NCBI GenBank assembly: GCA_003254905.1
Contig: QANU01097637.1
Span: 1-64,000, forward strand
Source of the DNA: Nissolia schottii
Lineage: Eukaryota; Streptophyta; Magnoliopsida; Fabales; Fabaceae
Length of the DNA stretch: 64,000 nt
Direction of reading: 5' to 3'
Positions 45,328-56,409 of the stretch are shown here, in pieces. How positions within the stretch are numbered: position 1 is the stretch's first letter; every line of letters starts with the position of its first letter. The notes beneath the pieces were generated by a model. It did not search any database. It had not been told where the DNA came from and saw only the letters and a program-made list of their open reading frames with translations. The position numbers and the translations under genes are program-made.

Positions 45328-48300
45328 TGTCATATTTACGCAAATCCAACCAGTAAAATAACACCTGTTTGCGTAGGATTTCATAAATTAATTAACTAAA
45401 CTCTCTACTTTTGTAGGATTTATACTATATTCCTAAAGATGGATACAAGCATGATAATCAAGGAAAATCCCACAAAGAATGAAGCATAGAGCAAAGGGAC
45501 AACAAGCAAGAAAAGTATGGAAACCCGCTTTGCGCAGCAGTTAGTAAAAACGCAATAACTTGAGCTACAGATATCGGATTGAGGTGGTTTAAATTGTAAC
45601 TTAAAGCTAAGAGAGAGATCTATAACTTTGTAGTTGATGTCAACTCAAACTAAACTGAGAGCCCGCTGAGCGTCCGCTGAGCGGCTCCACCTAACATTCA
45701 ACACCGGCCGCCTTTGAAGTACACTCAGCCGCCAGCCGCCATCACCTACCACCGCTCAGCGGCCTCACCAACCCGCTGAGCAGCAAAACCATGGCCTATA
45801 TATAGGCATGCTGCCAAGCTTTGTAAATCAATCCATTTCCACCACAACAACTTCATTCCTTTCTCAAATCTCTTGTACTTGAAATATTAGTTTAGTTTAG
45901 CGACAAAGAAGAGGTCAGTGAAGGAGCCAAGAGTGATCAAGGAAGCACGGAAGACGTTGTCATGATAGCGTGAGAACGTGTCACGGTAAGCGTCCACACC
46001 TTGCCACTGAGATTCTCTTGTAAGATGGATTTCTAATCCTCTTGTTGTTGGGATTTTGATGATTATTATAGCATGATTGTATCCATGTAACTTTTGCATT
46101 ATGAATTTATCGGTTTCTATGATTTGCTTGAATGATTTTATGCCTAATGCTTGTTTTAGCTTAGCTACCTAAAGCATGATTTCAAACTGCTTGATTGCCC
46201 GCGAAAGCGACATCATAAGTTGGAACTAAATCAATTCATCTAATTCTTAGTTGTCGTAACTGGAATGAAGGAGTAGCCGTTTTAACATCTGGAATAAGGG
46301 TGGTGTACTTTGTTAAGTTTGTATGCAAAGGTGACAGCTTAATAAAGGAAACCTGGTGCTCTTTTCATGCGCGAAAGCGATGAACAAGTTAATAACTGGT
46401 GGTGGGCAATCAATGAAATGATAATTCTGTTGTAATAGGTTTGTAGATGCATGAAACTGTAACAGGATTCAATTCCCAACAAGCTCTGGATCTACCTCTG
46501 TTTTGTTGCCTATTTATTTTTATGTCGTTTATTTATTTATCTAAATATCAAATAATTTACCAATCTTTCACCTCATTGTTTAATTAATTAAACTCAATAA
46601 TAGTATTTGTGCAACTCCCTGTGGATACGACTATACCCGACTATACTGCAATTGGATCCCTTGAGGATCTGGAAGCTGTAAAGAAGGATATATATTTATA
46701 ACGAAAAGAGAGTGTAAAATAGCTTTCAACAAATTTGGTGCTGTTGCCAGGAAACTGGAACTGTGTCAAACTTTGGGGAATGCGTAAAAAGCTTTCAACA
46801 AAATTGGTGTCGTTGCCGGGGAGTTGCGTCATAAATGCATAGCTTGAGTTTTGTTTAATTAATCAATTGTGAATATTGTAAGTAGTTTCTTAGTTATTGG
46901 CTAGCATGTACTGTTCTTAGTTTAAGCTATGTACAACTCCGGCCGATACCGAAGACATAATCCGAAGAAGCAACAGCACAGCTAGACAACAGGTGTCAAG
47001 CTAACGATGTAAAACAAGCGCTTCCTGGGAAGGAACCCAGTTTTTGTGAGTTTTTACTATTTTAGTAGTTTGTTACTTTAAGGTGTTAAGAACTAAATTC
47101 TTCATGAAAATGGTGAAAAAGAATGCTAAAATTCAAAAAGGAACCAAATCAGCTTCAGGGTACCGCTCAGCGGAATCCATGTATCGCTCAACAGTACATT
47201 CGCTCAGGGATGGAATATTATCGCTCAGCGACCTAAACCGAGTTGAGCATTCTGTTTTTAAATAAGTTTTAAACTGCAAGGTTTACTTAAATCATGTGAT
47301 TAGGGTAAGATTTTGAGGTGCTAATCTTTTTCAACAAACGCTAACTGAAAGCACTTAACTTTCTAACCTAATAACTGATTTTTAAACCTTCCCTCAGTTT
47401 TCAAATTGGTGCAACATAATTTAATCTCAAAATAAGATTCCTAGCTGGTTTAGAATTGAAAAATTGTTAAGAAGGAAATCTTTTTAAAAGCACTTATGAT
47501 CAAGAACAAGAAATAGAAAAGGAACATGTTTTATTCTTGAATCCAAAAACATTGTGGGAAATTCTGGCCACAATAAAAGGGGGAAATTCTGACCGCAGTT
47601 GCAGGAAATTCTATTTGCAAAGGATTCAAAATGAAAACATTATCTTTTGAATTTGGTCATATAAATCTCTCTAATGCTACTTGGAGAAGGAAATTTTTGA
47701 TTGTTTTTATAGGCCTGGGAACAACCAATAAATTTTCCTAAAAACAACAAAAGAGAGACACACTTCCAGAGGATAATGAGCATGATTCTTCAAAGATGAG
47801 CCTCTATCTCCTCAATCAAAGAAGTAGCCCGAAGCTACAAGAGGGATACATGAAGAGAATTCACCATTTGAGTGACAACAGGGAGCTTTCTAAACACCTT
47901 AATTACTTAATTTCTAGCATTTTAATTTTCTTTAATTAGGTTAAATATCTGTTTAAGACTTGTTTGCCTCAAAACAATACTGAGTAGTAGTTACTTTACT
48001 TGAGTTTGATGCATGAACAAATACAAAACATGAATTGACTTATTTCAAGAATCTATGATAGACCTTTGTGAGTACGTGCATAAAGACCATAAACATGGCA
48101 AGATGTGTTTTTACTTATTTGCATAAACATAACCTTGAAAATGTTTTGAAATTGAGGAAATTAAACCTAAACCAAGTGAGGGAGTGAGCCTATACATTGG
48201 TAAGATAAAGAGAATCACCATTGTTATTGCACAATTGAATTTGTTTGAGTCTCTAGTCTTGATAATTATATGGAAAGACTAGGCAATGATCAAGGCATTC

Positions 48301-49130
48301 TGTTTATTAGAATAAAACCCACTTGGCCAAATAAAGCCTACCTTGATTAGGAATATCCCTTGAAACCCCATTTGAGCCTAACATGAGAAATTTCTTGGTT
48401 ATTACATAATCCTTGAGCCATAAAAGAAAAACAATGACTTCCCTTAATTTCTACATTAAGTGAGCATTTAATTGGATTATGTGCAAAGATGTAAGTCAGG
48501 GGGGATAAGGATAGGCAAAAGTGGAAAGAAATAAAAAGTTGAATCAAAAGAACAGAAGCAAGAAGGCAGAAAAAAAAGAGAGAGAAGAAAAATCTTATTC
48601 TCAATCACAAAACAAAAGAAAAGGAGAAAGAGAAAAAGAATTGAGAAAAAGAAAAAGGGAAAAGGGAAAGAAAAACAGTGTTGTCGAAAAAGAACAGGTG
48701 ACAACAGGAATTAGTGAACAATGCTCTCTTAGTAAAGAATAGTTACATACCCAGAAAAACCAATTTTCCTTGTAGCCTAGCCACGTTACAACCCTTAAAA
48801 GCCCTTATGTGATCCTTGAATAACCATACAATTAGAATGGATCGTGAGACAGGTATAACAAATTTAAATTGTTGTGATTCAATGGTGATATTGAGAGAAA
48901 CACTCACCTTGAACTGGTCCACTGACCATTGTGTGACTTAATAAATTCCTTGATTGAAAAGGCATTGGATAGTGTGATCTGTTTATAGCATTCAAAGTGA
49001 TTGTTCATTTGATTAATATTGAGGTTATTATATGGTATCTCACAGGTCTTGAGCTTGAACTGCATGAAATAATTCAATGAATTACAATTGTTCATAAGCA
49101 TTGATCTTTTGTAAAATAATTCTAGTACCT
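45328..49130 (+). mobile_element. Athila-like Ty3/gypsy fossil, internally reduced
   Basis: Probable 5' LTR about 45328-46730 (starts TGTCATATTT, internal TATA-type TATATATAGG near 45790, ends before a tRNA-Asp-type primer site). The primer-site text TGGTGCTGTTGCC occurs near 46737 and again, better preserved, as TGGTGTCGTTGCCGGGGA near 46806. At about 47015 the motif GCGCTTCCTGGGAAGGAACC, typical of the region after the coding part of Athila elements, already appears. About 1.9 kb of 3' non-coding type DNA follows and ends at the gap N (49131). No gag or pol was seen, so most of the coding part is gone. Old and broken. Confidence 0.65.
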
Positions 49131-49280
49131 NGTGTGTGTGTGTGTGTGTCAATTCTCTTGTAATGCATGCAAGGTTGGTTTCTTGCAGCAAAAATTATAG
49201 ACGCACAGGTTATATGTATAGCACTGGGAAGAAAGCGTTATTCTTCCGCAATGTTATGGTGGCGGTGGCATCTAATTCCT
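49131..49280 (-). promoter_or_regulatory. MGNSP-family promoter block, copy 10, without an adjoining gene
   Basis: The gap N and a GT run are followed by GCATGCAAGGTTGGTTTC, GGTTATATGTATAGC, GGGAAGAAAGCGTTATTC, TTCCGCAATGTTATGG and GGCATCTAATTCC. A gene should lie to the left (minus strand), but the left side is Athila-like fossil. The family gene at 50731-51561, bounded by gaps and lacking a promoter, is the likely missing partner (see findings). Confidence 0.7.
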
Positions 49281-49810
49281 TTTTTTTATTTTATTTTTCT
49301 AATTAGCATCCTTTTCCTCTGTTCTGTATATCTGTGGCTGCATTATCCTTTCGTTTTTATTCTTCCCTATCTGATGGGAGAGGATGCTATGGTTCTATTT
49401 TTTCACTTTTCACAGTTTGATGGCATCTGCTTCAAGAGTCCCATAGTTCAACTTGTGGCTGAGGCGTGGGAATCTCTCCTCCTTGGAGTGCTAGGAATCT
49501 GGAATGGTGTGTCCGATCACTGTTGCTGAAGTGTGTTTCTGCTGCTATTGGTTATGGTCGTGTTGCTCTCCCACTGCTATTGCTGTATCTTAGCTGTTAT
49601 CCGTTGGCCATTGCTGTTAGTGCAGCCTGTTGATTGTGTTGGGTGAGTAATATTCTTGCGGGGATTATTCCTGTTTTCACTTTCTTTTACCTGTGTTGCG
49701 TTTCCTCCCAGTGATTATCCCCACTGTGTTAACAGCGTCATGCTATCTGTTGTACTCCATTTTGCTTGCCCGCTTGGGCTTAAGCCGTTATAATGAACAC
49801 ATCTAAAACA
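49281..49810. other. intergenic, no gene assigned
   Basis: A patch of normal-GC sequence with Ser/Leu-rich frames (for example 49167-49529 plus) without a recognisable domain. Confidence 0.4.
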
Positions 49811-49814
49811 AGGT

Positions 49815-49935
49815 TGTGTCAACAAAGTCTAGCACAGTTGATAGATGACTGAATACCTTAAGCATTTGGTCAGGGGTTCAATGGTAGGAAAAGGGCTTAT
49901 AACAATGTGCCTGACTTATCTTCTTATCGGCCACC
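49815..49935 (+). mobile_element. tRNA-derived SINE-like fragment
   Basis: TAGCACAGTTGATAG resembles an RNA polymerase III A box, and GGGGTTCAATGG about 40 bp later resembles a B box. This order and spacing fit the head of a plant SINE. No poly-T/A tail or flanking duplication was identified. Confidence 0.45.
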
Positions 49936-49981
49936 ACTGAAAATTAACAATAGCAGCTGCATTTATCTATCCATGCGCCTT

Positions 49982-50300
49982 CACTACAACAAGCTGTGTA
50001 ATTAACCGCATTCTAAAAATTGTCAATTAATCACAATTTTTGAATATGGATAGACAATCTTCCAACAGTTCATACGCGGGGCAGTGGATGTTACATGTGT
50101 GTGGCGGAGATGTATCATTTATCCCCACTTTAAATTTCATTTAGCGTAGCTTTAAAAACGTGGTTAATGTGTTGTTATTTAGCTACATAATTATTCTTAT
50201 CTAACCACACTTCTATAATGTGAGTAACACCATTTCAGTATTTAATTTTGATAGAAGCATATAATTAATGTGAGTAACACCATTTCTATATTTATTTTTT
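49982..50300. mobile_element. CACTA-type end fragment
   Basis: CACTACAACAAGCTGTG followed by repeated GTGAGTAACACCATTTC (50221 and 50272) and AATTAATCACAATTTTTGAA, related to 44125-44215. Second end not found. Confidence 0.45.
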
Positions 50301-50585
50301 ATAGAAGCATATCCAAATCTTGGGGTTAGCATCGCTTGGGATGAAAGTGGATCAACTCAACTCGTACCTGGCCAATTCAAAATAAATTAATTTATTTGGC
50401 TTAATTTGGTTTGAATCATCGGATCTAAAAATCGACCAAACCCCGATCATTGATACAATGGATCTCATATTTATAATTTTTGGATTCAACCAACTCATGA
50501 ACCCGAATTAGCCTGACCAAATTACATTAAAAAAAATCCCCTAATACCGAGCTTTCCAGCCACCCAACCCATTCAATCTGTAATT

Positions 50586-51732
50586 TAGGGCGTCAAAATG
50601 GGCCCGGCCCGTTTATCTGGTTAAATGGACGGGCTTTACATGCAAAAAATAGGCCCGTGAAAATTTGAAAAAAAAATTGGTCCGGCTCGTTTAGGCCCGG
50701 CCCGCTAGGCCCGTGAGCCCGTGAAATATNATTGAGATTGCCATTATTGTTACCCTTAAACCTTCCACCATTAGCAAGAATGTCCCCTGCATTCTGCCTG
50801 CGGCCATGAAGAGGAGCAATGTCCATGTCACTGCCTTCGCTCTCAGACTGCCAAGAGATATCATGCTTCTGAATGAGGTAACTGGCACAGTGGGGGCAAT
50901 AAGTTGGCTTCCAAGTCCCAGTTCTATGGACTTCGTCAAACATATAAAACAATGCATTAACGGGATGTTGATGAGGACCGTCCACAACAAAATCCCAACT
51001 ACCTCCTTTTGACACTCTAATTCTTTTGACTGCCACAGAAAGGCCAACATCGTTTCCATCCTCAGCACAAGCATAATAATGTCTCAGAGTTAACATGTAT
51101 GGCCCTCTATCATCCTTATTCTTAAAGGCCCCCTCTCTAACTATAAGACCCTTGCTTGTTCCGACCCCATAAACAGTAGCAACCATGTCAGTAATCCCAC
51201 CCCATGAATTAGTGGTATTGAGATAGAACACGGAGATGCTATCAAACTGCATCGTATGGGCTGAGGGATGTAGAAGACCTTCTTCGTCAGCTCTTTTCAC
51301 CGTCAAAGAATAACATTTATTACCGTCATAGATTTTGATACCAAATTTATTATTATTTCCTGCACAAGCCTTGGTTAAAGTAAAATGACAAAAATGTGAC
51401 TTACCTACATTGTATGTCATTCCCCATGACTCGGTGGTTTCTCCTTTGCGTCTTTGCTTAATCTCCCTTCCTGTGATGTAAATGGAAGCAGATGCTCCTA
51501 GTTGTGCGAAGTAAGATTGATCTCTATTGCCCAGGCTGGTGATGAGAGGACTGTTTCCCATGATGATATTGTTAATGCTATGTTGCTAGCTATGTGTGTA
51601 TGTATGTATGTATNTTAGGCTCACGGACCGACCATAAACGAGTCGGGTCATAAAAATAGGTATAATTTTGGTCCGGCCCATTTAGGCTCGCGGGCCTAAA
51701 CGGGCTGGGCCTTAGCCCGTTTGACACCCCTA
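50586..51732. mobile_element. hAT-type MITE split by a gap-bounded contig
   Basis: Left part 50586-50729 starts TAGGGCGTCAAAATGGGCCC; right part 51615-51732 ends GGGCTTAGCCCG-type text and TTTGACACCCCTA. Ends are inverted repeats TAGGGGTGTCAAA with one deletion. The 8-bp flanks CTGTAATT (50578-50585) and CTGTAATC (51733-51740) fit a hAT target duplication with one change. Both halves are rich in GGCCCG words. Without the 883 bp between the two Ns it would be a MITE of about 260 bp. Confidence 0.75.
50731..51561 (-). CDS. MGNSP-family protein, 3' end lost in a gap
   Basis: 277 codons open up to the N at 50730: MGNSPLITSLGNRDQSYFAQ; ESWGMTYNVGKSHFCHFTL (44-62); hypervariable 101-118; SWGGITDMVATVYG (119-132); DVGLSVAVKRIRV (171-183); VDGPHQHPVNALFYMFDEV (193-211); TGTWKPTYCPHC (214-225); SESEGSDMD (239-247); ANGGRFKGNNNGNLN (263-277). 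Only about 8 residues (sibling IKYFNxRR) are missing. The translation after the N belongs to the hAT MITE and is not part of the protein. No TATA/core block follows upstream: the contig stops at 51613 in a TATG microsatellite. Very close to 53362-54276 in sequence. Confidence 0.8.
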
Positions 51733-51740
51733 CTGTAATC

Positions 51741-53230
51741 CATATAACTCAACTACAAAACAAAAAAACTAACCAATGCAACTAGGTTGGACAACTTTGT
51801 TTATTTTCTTGCTTTGGATCATTTAAGGATTATTATATAACTTAATTTTGCAACAAGATTGTTAGTTGTTTGGTTGGAAAATTATGTTTATTTTTCTTCT
51901 ATGGATTATTTAAGGATTTTGATTATGTAATAAGATATGGAACATAGTCTTTATCATATTATTATGGATTGTTTTGTGATTTTATCATTTTTTTTTCCTT
52001 TCTAACTTTTCTAATCTCCCCCCTTTTTCTATATAATTTTTTTTCATATTTTAAAATTATTATCTATTCACGGATAAACCTGAGAATCAAACCGAATCAA
52101 CCCGCTTATGTTCGGTTTGGTTTGGATTTGGTAGAAAAAGTCAATAAAATCAAAATAAACGAAACCAATGAAAAATGATTGAATTGAAAACAAATTCCTT
52201 CTAAAATCGAACCAAACCGACTTGATTCTACCCATAGGCATCGTCGTGCCAACACAACCTCATGTTAGCACCTACGTTAATTATAATAAAAAAAAAGTGT
52301 CAATGTAGCCAAACTACTAGCATACTGATCAATTAATTTATACAATTAGGGGCGAAAATAGATCAGACTAAGTTAGGTCCAAGTCATTATAAGTCAAGCC
52401 TGCATTATAATTATTGAGTATGAACCTGACTTGTGACTTATAATAGGCTTATTTTCAGCCCAAGGTTGGCTTGTCTTAAGGTCTAGCCTAGCCTTGGCCT
52501 GATTGTAAGACATGATAATCTAGAAAATTAAGAAAAAAAATGAAAGATTGAATAAAAAAATTGCATGCCCAAAATAGTATTCTTTTAGATTTGAAAATGA
52601 AACGATGAAAAAAATCAATAATTTTTCTTTACATTTTTAATCATTAACCCAAAACATTTGTATCATTTTAAGAAAAAAAATTGATCTAGTTAAGTTATTT
52701 ATATAATTAAATGTTGAATAGTTATAGCAGCAAACTGTTTAATACAATGATTGACAATGCATTTTCACATTGTAATGGGCCACAAGTTCAAATTTCTCTT
52801 AAAGACTTTTTGACTTTTCAAATTATAACTATAAATGAGTACAGTAGACTGATTTAATAAACTTAATGGGCCTTGAAAACAACTTGGTCGAACCGTAGGC
52901 CTCGATCAAGTAATCTAATATGTTCCCACCCCTCTGTGCAATCTATTAAAGGAGATTCAATGGCTTACAAATAATTTTCTAACTTCTTTTTAGTTAAAAG
53001 TGTCACTTCATAGTACTTTTATTATAAAAAATTATTAATATGTTTGCCCTCAATTTTTAAGTAGGCTTTTGCCACCAATCAAACGCCAATAATTATATGA
53101 AAGCAAGATCCGACAACACTGAAACTATACCAGTAAAACTTGATTGATACACACACAAATGAATATATATGTGAATATAGCATATAAACCATAGAATTAA
53201 TTTTTTTAATACATTGATATAAAACTTAAA
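51741..53230. other. intergenic, no gene seen
   Basis: AT-rich DNA. A possible decayed SINE-like head near 52735-52800 (GTTCAAATTTC as B-box-like text). From about 53215 the family 3' flank begins (ACAAGCACTAATGGGTTTC, CCCCAAGATAAC). Confidence 0.45.
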
Positions 53231-53361
53231 ATACAAGCACTAATGGGTTTCGAGTAGAGAGGATCCCCAAGATAACAAAAGGGGAAAATAAAAGCTACAT
53301 TATTGTGAACCAAACAAAATAAAAACAAAAGGCCCATAGCAGTATACATAGAGTTATCTAT

Positions 53362-54276
53362 CTATCTTCTTGCATTAAAATACTTGATATTGAGATTGCC
53401 ATTATTGTTACCCCTAAACCTTCCACCATTGGCAACAATGCCACCTCCATTCTGCCTGCTGCCAAGAAGAGGTGCCGCGGCAGGAACATTATCTACATCG
53501 CTGTCTTCACCCTCAGATTGCCAGGAGATGCCATGCTTCTGAATGAGGGCATTAGTGCAGTGAGGACAAAGAGTAGGCTTCCAAGTTCCAGTTCTACTAA
53601 CTTCATCAAACATGTACAACAATGCCTTAGCAGGGTGTTGATGAGGGCCATCCACAACAAAATCGAAGCGGCCATCATCTAACACTCTGATCCTTTTGAT
53701 TGCCAAAGAAAGACCAACATCGTGTCCGTTCTCAGCATTAGCATAGTAATGTCTCAGAGTTAACATGTGAGGCCTTGCATCATCCTTCTTAAAGTTCCCC
53801 TCCCTAATTATAAGACCCCTCCTTGCTCCACTCCCATAAACGTAGCCCGAGGTGCGAGTAATGCCACCCCATGCACTAGCGGCATCGAGGATGAACCCGG
53901 CTAAGACATTCCTCAGCAGCACCACTTCTTCTGAGAGGTCAAGAAGTCCTGCTCCGGCGCTTCGCACCGTGAAAGACAAACATTGTGCTGATCCTGCAGG
54001 TACTTGTTTATCGGAGATGTTGATAACCAACTTGTCTTCACGGTACTGAGGGTCATAAGGATTCATCATGGTATTTTCTGCGGAAACCTTGGTTAAGACA
54101 AAGTAACAATGTAACTTACCTACACCGTATGAGATTTGCCACTCCTCAGAGATTTCTCCGTTGCCTCCTTGCTTAACCTCTTTTCCTCCGATGTAAATAG
54201 AAGCAGACTCTCCTAGTTTTACGTAGTTGAAAGACTGGTCTCCATTGCGAAGGCGGGCGAGAGGACTGTTTCCCAT
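53362..54276 (-). CDS. MGNSP-family protein, 304 aa
   Basis: Complete frame with all family parts: MGNSPLARLRNGDQSF; VKLGES (19-24); EEWQISYGVGKLHCYFVL (44-61); hypervariable 115-133; AWGGITRTSGYVYG (135-148); PHMLTLRHYYANAENGHDVG (169-188); LAIKRIRV (191-198); VDGPHQHPAKALLYMFDEV (208-226); TGTWKPTLCPHC (229-240); SEGEDSDVDNVPAAAPLLG (254-272); ANGGRFRGNNNGNLNIKYF (282-300). It has an intact promoter block and a sibling-like 3' flank, so it is the best candidate for an active, standard member together with 16341-17249. Confidence 0.85.
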   Translation of the reverse strand: MGNSPLARLRNGDQSFNYVKLGESASIYIGGKEVKQGGNGEISEEWQISYGVGKLHCYFVLTKVSAENTMMNPYDPQYREDKLVINISDKQVPAGSAQCLSFTVRSAGAGLLDLSEEVVLLRNVLAGFILDAASAWGGITRTSGYVYGSGARRGLIIREGNFKKDDARPHMLTLRHYYANAENGHDVGLSLAIKRIRVLDDGRFDFVVDGPHQHPAKALLYMFDEVSRTGTWKPTLCPHCTNALIQKHGISWQSEGEDSDVDNVPAAAPLLGSRQNGGGIVANGGRFRGNNNGNLNIKYFNARR

Positions 54277-54302
54277 GTTATGTGTGTATTTATGCTTTGG
54301 GA

Positions 54303-54307
<5 letters not shown>

Positions 54308-54348
<41 letters not shown>
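54308..54348. repeat. TA microsatellite in the gene leader region
   Basis: About 20 TA units between the ATG at 54276 and the TATA block. Family leaders repeatedly carry TA, TG or TATG runs here, which explains why gaps fall at this point. Confidence 0.85.
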
Positions 54349-54352
<4 letters not shown>

Positions 54353-54464
54353 TTGGCTATATGTATGTGTATCACTTATAACTGGATGAGATGCTTCAAT
54401 GGAAAAAAAAAAAAAAACAGGAAAAAGAATTCTCTATGGTTGGTTTCTTATGGGAAAATTAGAG

Positions 54465-54556
54465 ACACACAGGTATATATGTATAGAGCTGGAAAGGAAT
54501 TAGGTAGCGTTATTCTTCCGCAAGGTTATGGTGGCAGTGGCATCTAATTCTTCCAT
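54465..54556 (-). promoter_or_regulatory. MGNSP-family promoter block, copy 11
   Basis: CACACAGGTATATATGTATAG, GGAAAGGAATTAGGTAGCG, TTATTCTTCCGCAAGGTTAT, then GGCATCTAATTCTTCCA. Core intact; GGAATTAGGTAGC is shared only with the orphan block at 61.2 kb. Confidence 0.7.
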
Positions 54557-54837
54557 TATTTATTATGTTTTTACCTTGACAACACCGATTTTATCTTTTT
54601 CTTGAATTAGCACTTGTTCTCCCTCCACTATGTTTTGGTTCTCTATTCTTCCCTGTTTCATGTGAGAGGATTCACGCTATCGGATGAATATGATGGTGAG
54701 TGAAAGTATTTTGTTGTTTTCAGTTTTCACTATTTGATGGCATCTAGTTTAAGATAAGATGGCGCATTGGTTAATTATTGTCGGAAAGAGTACTGCATAT
54801 ATTTTCAAATTGCCATCCATTATTGAAAAATTAAGTG

Positions 54838-54868
<31 letters not shown>

Positions 54869-55239
54869 GGAATGATGTTAACGGATGTTGAGACTAGTAG
54901 AGTTGAACTTTGGAGAAGAAGAAGAATTCATCAATTAACTTCTCACAATGAGTGAATGTACAAAACTGAATAAATGAATCTTGCCAATATACAGGATTTA
55001 TACAAGTAACTACCTAACTGAATGTGATGAGAGCCAAGCACTAAGCAATTCTCCATCAAATTTATAGCCAATCTATAAAAGTATCAAATTCATTTCCTTG
55101 TTTCAATCAAATTAATCCTTTTGTGTCAGTTAGTCTCTCATCGACGAGTAATACTAGGTGTATAATTTAAATGTGTCAATCATGCTGATAATTCATCGTC
55201 TACACAGTTATATCGAGTACAGAAACTTTTGTATATACA
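54557..55239. other. intergenic with an ATC microsatellite
   Basis: CATCAT repeats at about 54838-54866. The remainder, including a stretch (54890-55110) that may be LTR debris, carries no gene. Confidence 0.45.
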
Positions 55240-56320
55240 TGTTGTTAGAGTCGCCAAAATTCGCGACGCAATTAGAAGATATAGAAACAAATTTTGCTAA
55301 GAGTACGTGTCGAAAAGAGTGTTGGTGACACGAATACCGACAGTATTGGCGACATGAAGAACGCCAAGGCCTATGAGACTAATAAATGGGTCACGATAAA
55401 AGAATCGACGCGACAGTTATTGGTTGGCGAATGGGTGATTGAAGTCGCTAGTTAAAGTCGGGAAAGGTGTTGACAATACTATTTGGCGACTAAAAGATCA
55501 GAAGATAAACCCAGACTGTCGCAAATGTGAAAAATCATCTAAAGTGATGATGGTCGCACTAAGATAATAATGGTACTTCTATACGGAATATTGTGACATA
55601 ATCTGAGACTTAGCGAAAAAGGCATGATACAATTTAAAATAGCCTTTTGGGAGGGAACGGTTGACAATTCTGAATACGAAAAGTAACCTCCCATCTGATG
55701 TGGCACACAAAGGGTAGTAAATACCCATCTTTAAAGACTTGACACACATGCTAAGGGACGCGATGAGGAAACCGCTGCAATGTACGTGTCACACATGCAG
55801 GCGTAACTGGCCCGAATTTCTCAGGCCACAATGGGTCGAGTGGTAACCGTCGCAGAACGAGAAAACGAAGGTTAAAAGTCCTGAAATTATATAAATAGAG
55901 AGAGGGCTCCTAGGACAAACTCGAGGTGGTTCATTGATTTACCAAACACTCACATAAGTCCCCGGTTAGCAATCAACAGTGTGCGAAAACACCAATGTAA
56001 ATCACTCTTTCTTTTATCTTTTCTGCATTTATTTTTACTTTAGTAGGAGTAGTTCGTAACCGTAGCTCTTTATCATCCTTTCTTCCTTTATTTCTTGTTG
56101 TTACTTGCACTTTAATCCTTCACTTTCTCAAGGATTTTGTAATCATAAAATCACCATTCGGTGGTCATTAACAAGAATCATTTCAGTTTCACTTCCCCCA
56201 CTTCTTGCAATTGCAAATTCACGTCCTTGCTCTTTACTTAGAACGTCGTAATCGCCTGTCTCATTTTAAAATAATCTTTTGCATTTGCACTAAGTAATTC
56301 TTCGGAATTATTTCGTGTAA
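55240..56320 (+). mobile_element. probable solo LTR (fossil)
   Basis: Begins TGTTGTTAGAGTCGCC, has a TATA box TATAAATA (55890-55897) followed about 30 bp later by GGGCTCCTAGGAC, then a U5-like C/T-rich part. The exact right end and target duplication were not settled. No internal region. It resembles a gypsy-type LTR of about 1.1 kb. Confidence 0.45.
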
Positions 56321-56409
56321 AACACATGCACAAACCTTTCCAACTATGAAACCAAATAAAACTGAATCTATGACCCATTAAATAACGAAAAGTAGCTGTC
56401 ACACTTTCT

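Noticed and set aside
50593-50729. C-terminal extension of the gap-cut family protein after the N
   Set aside because: That stretch is the left half of the hAT MITE; the readable extension is an artefact of the single-N gap.
52735-52800. Second SINE head
   Set aside because: Only a weak B-box-like GTTCAAATTTC; no convincing A box or tail.
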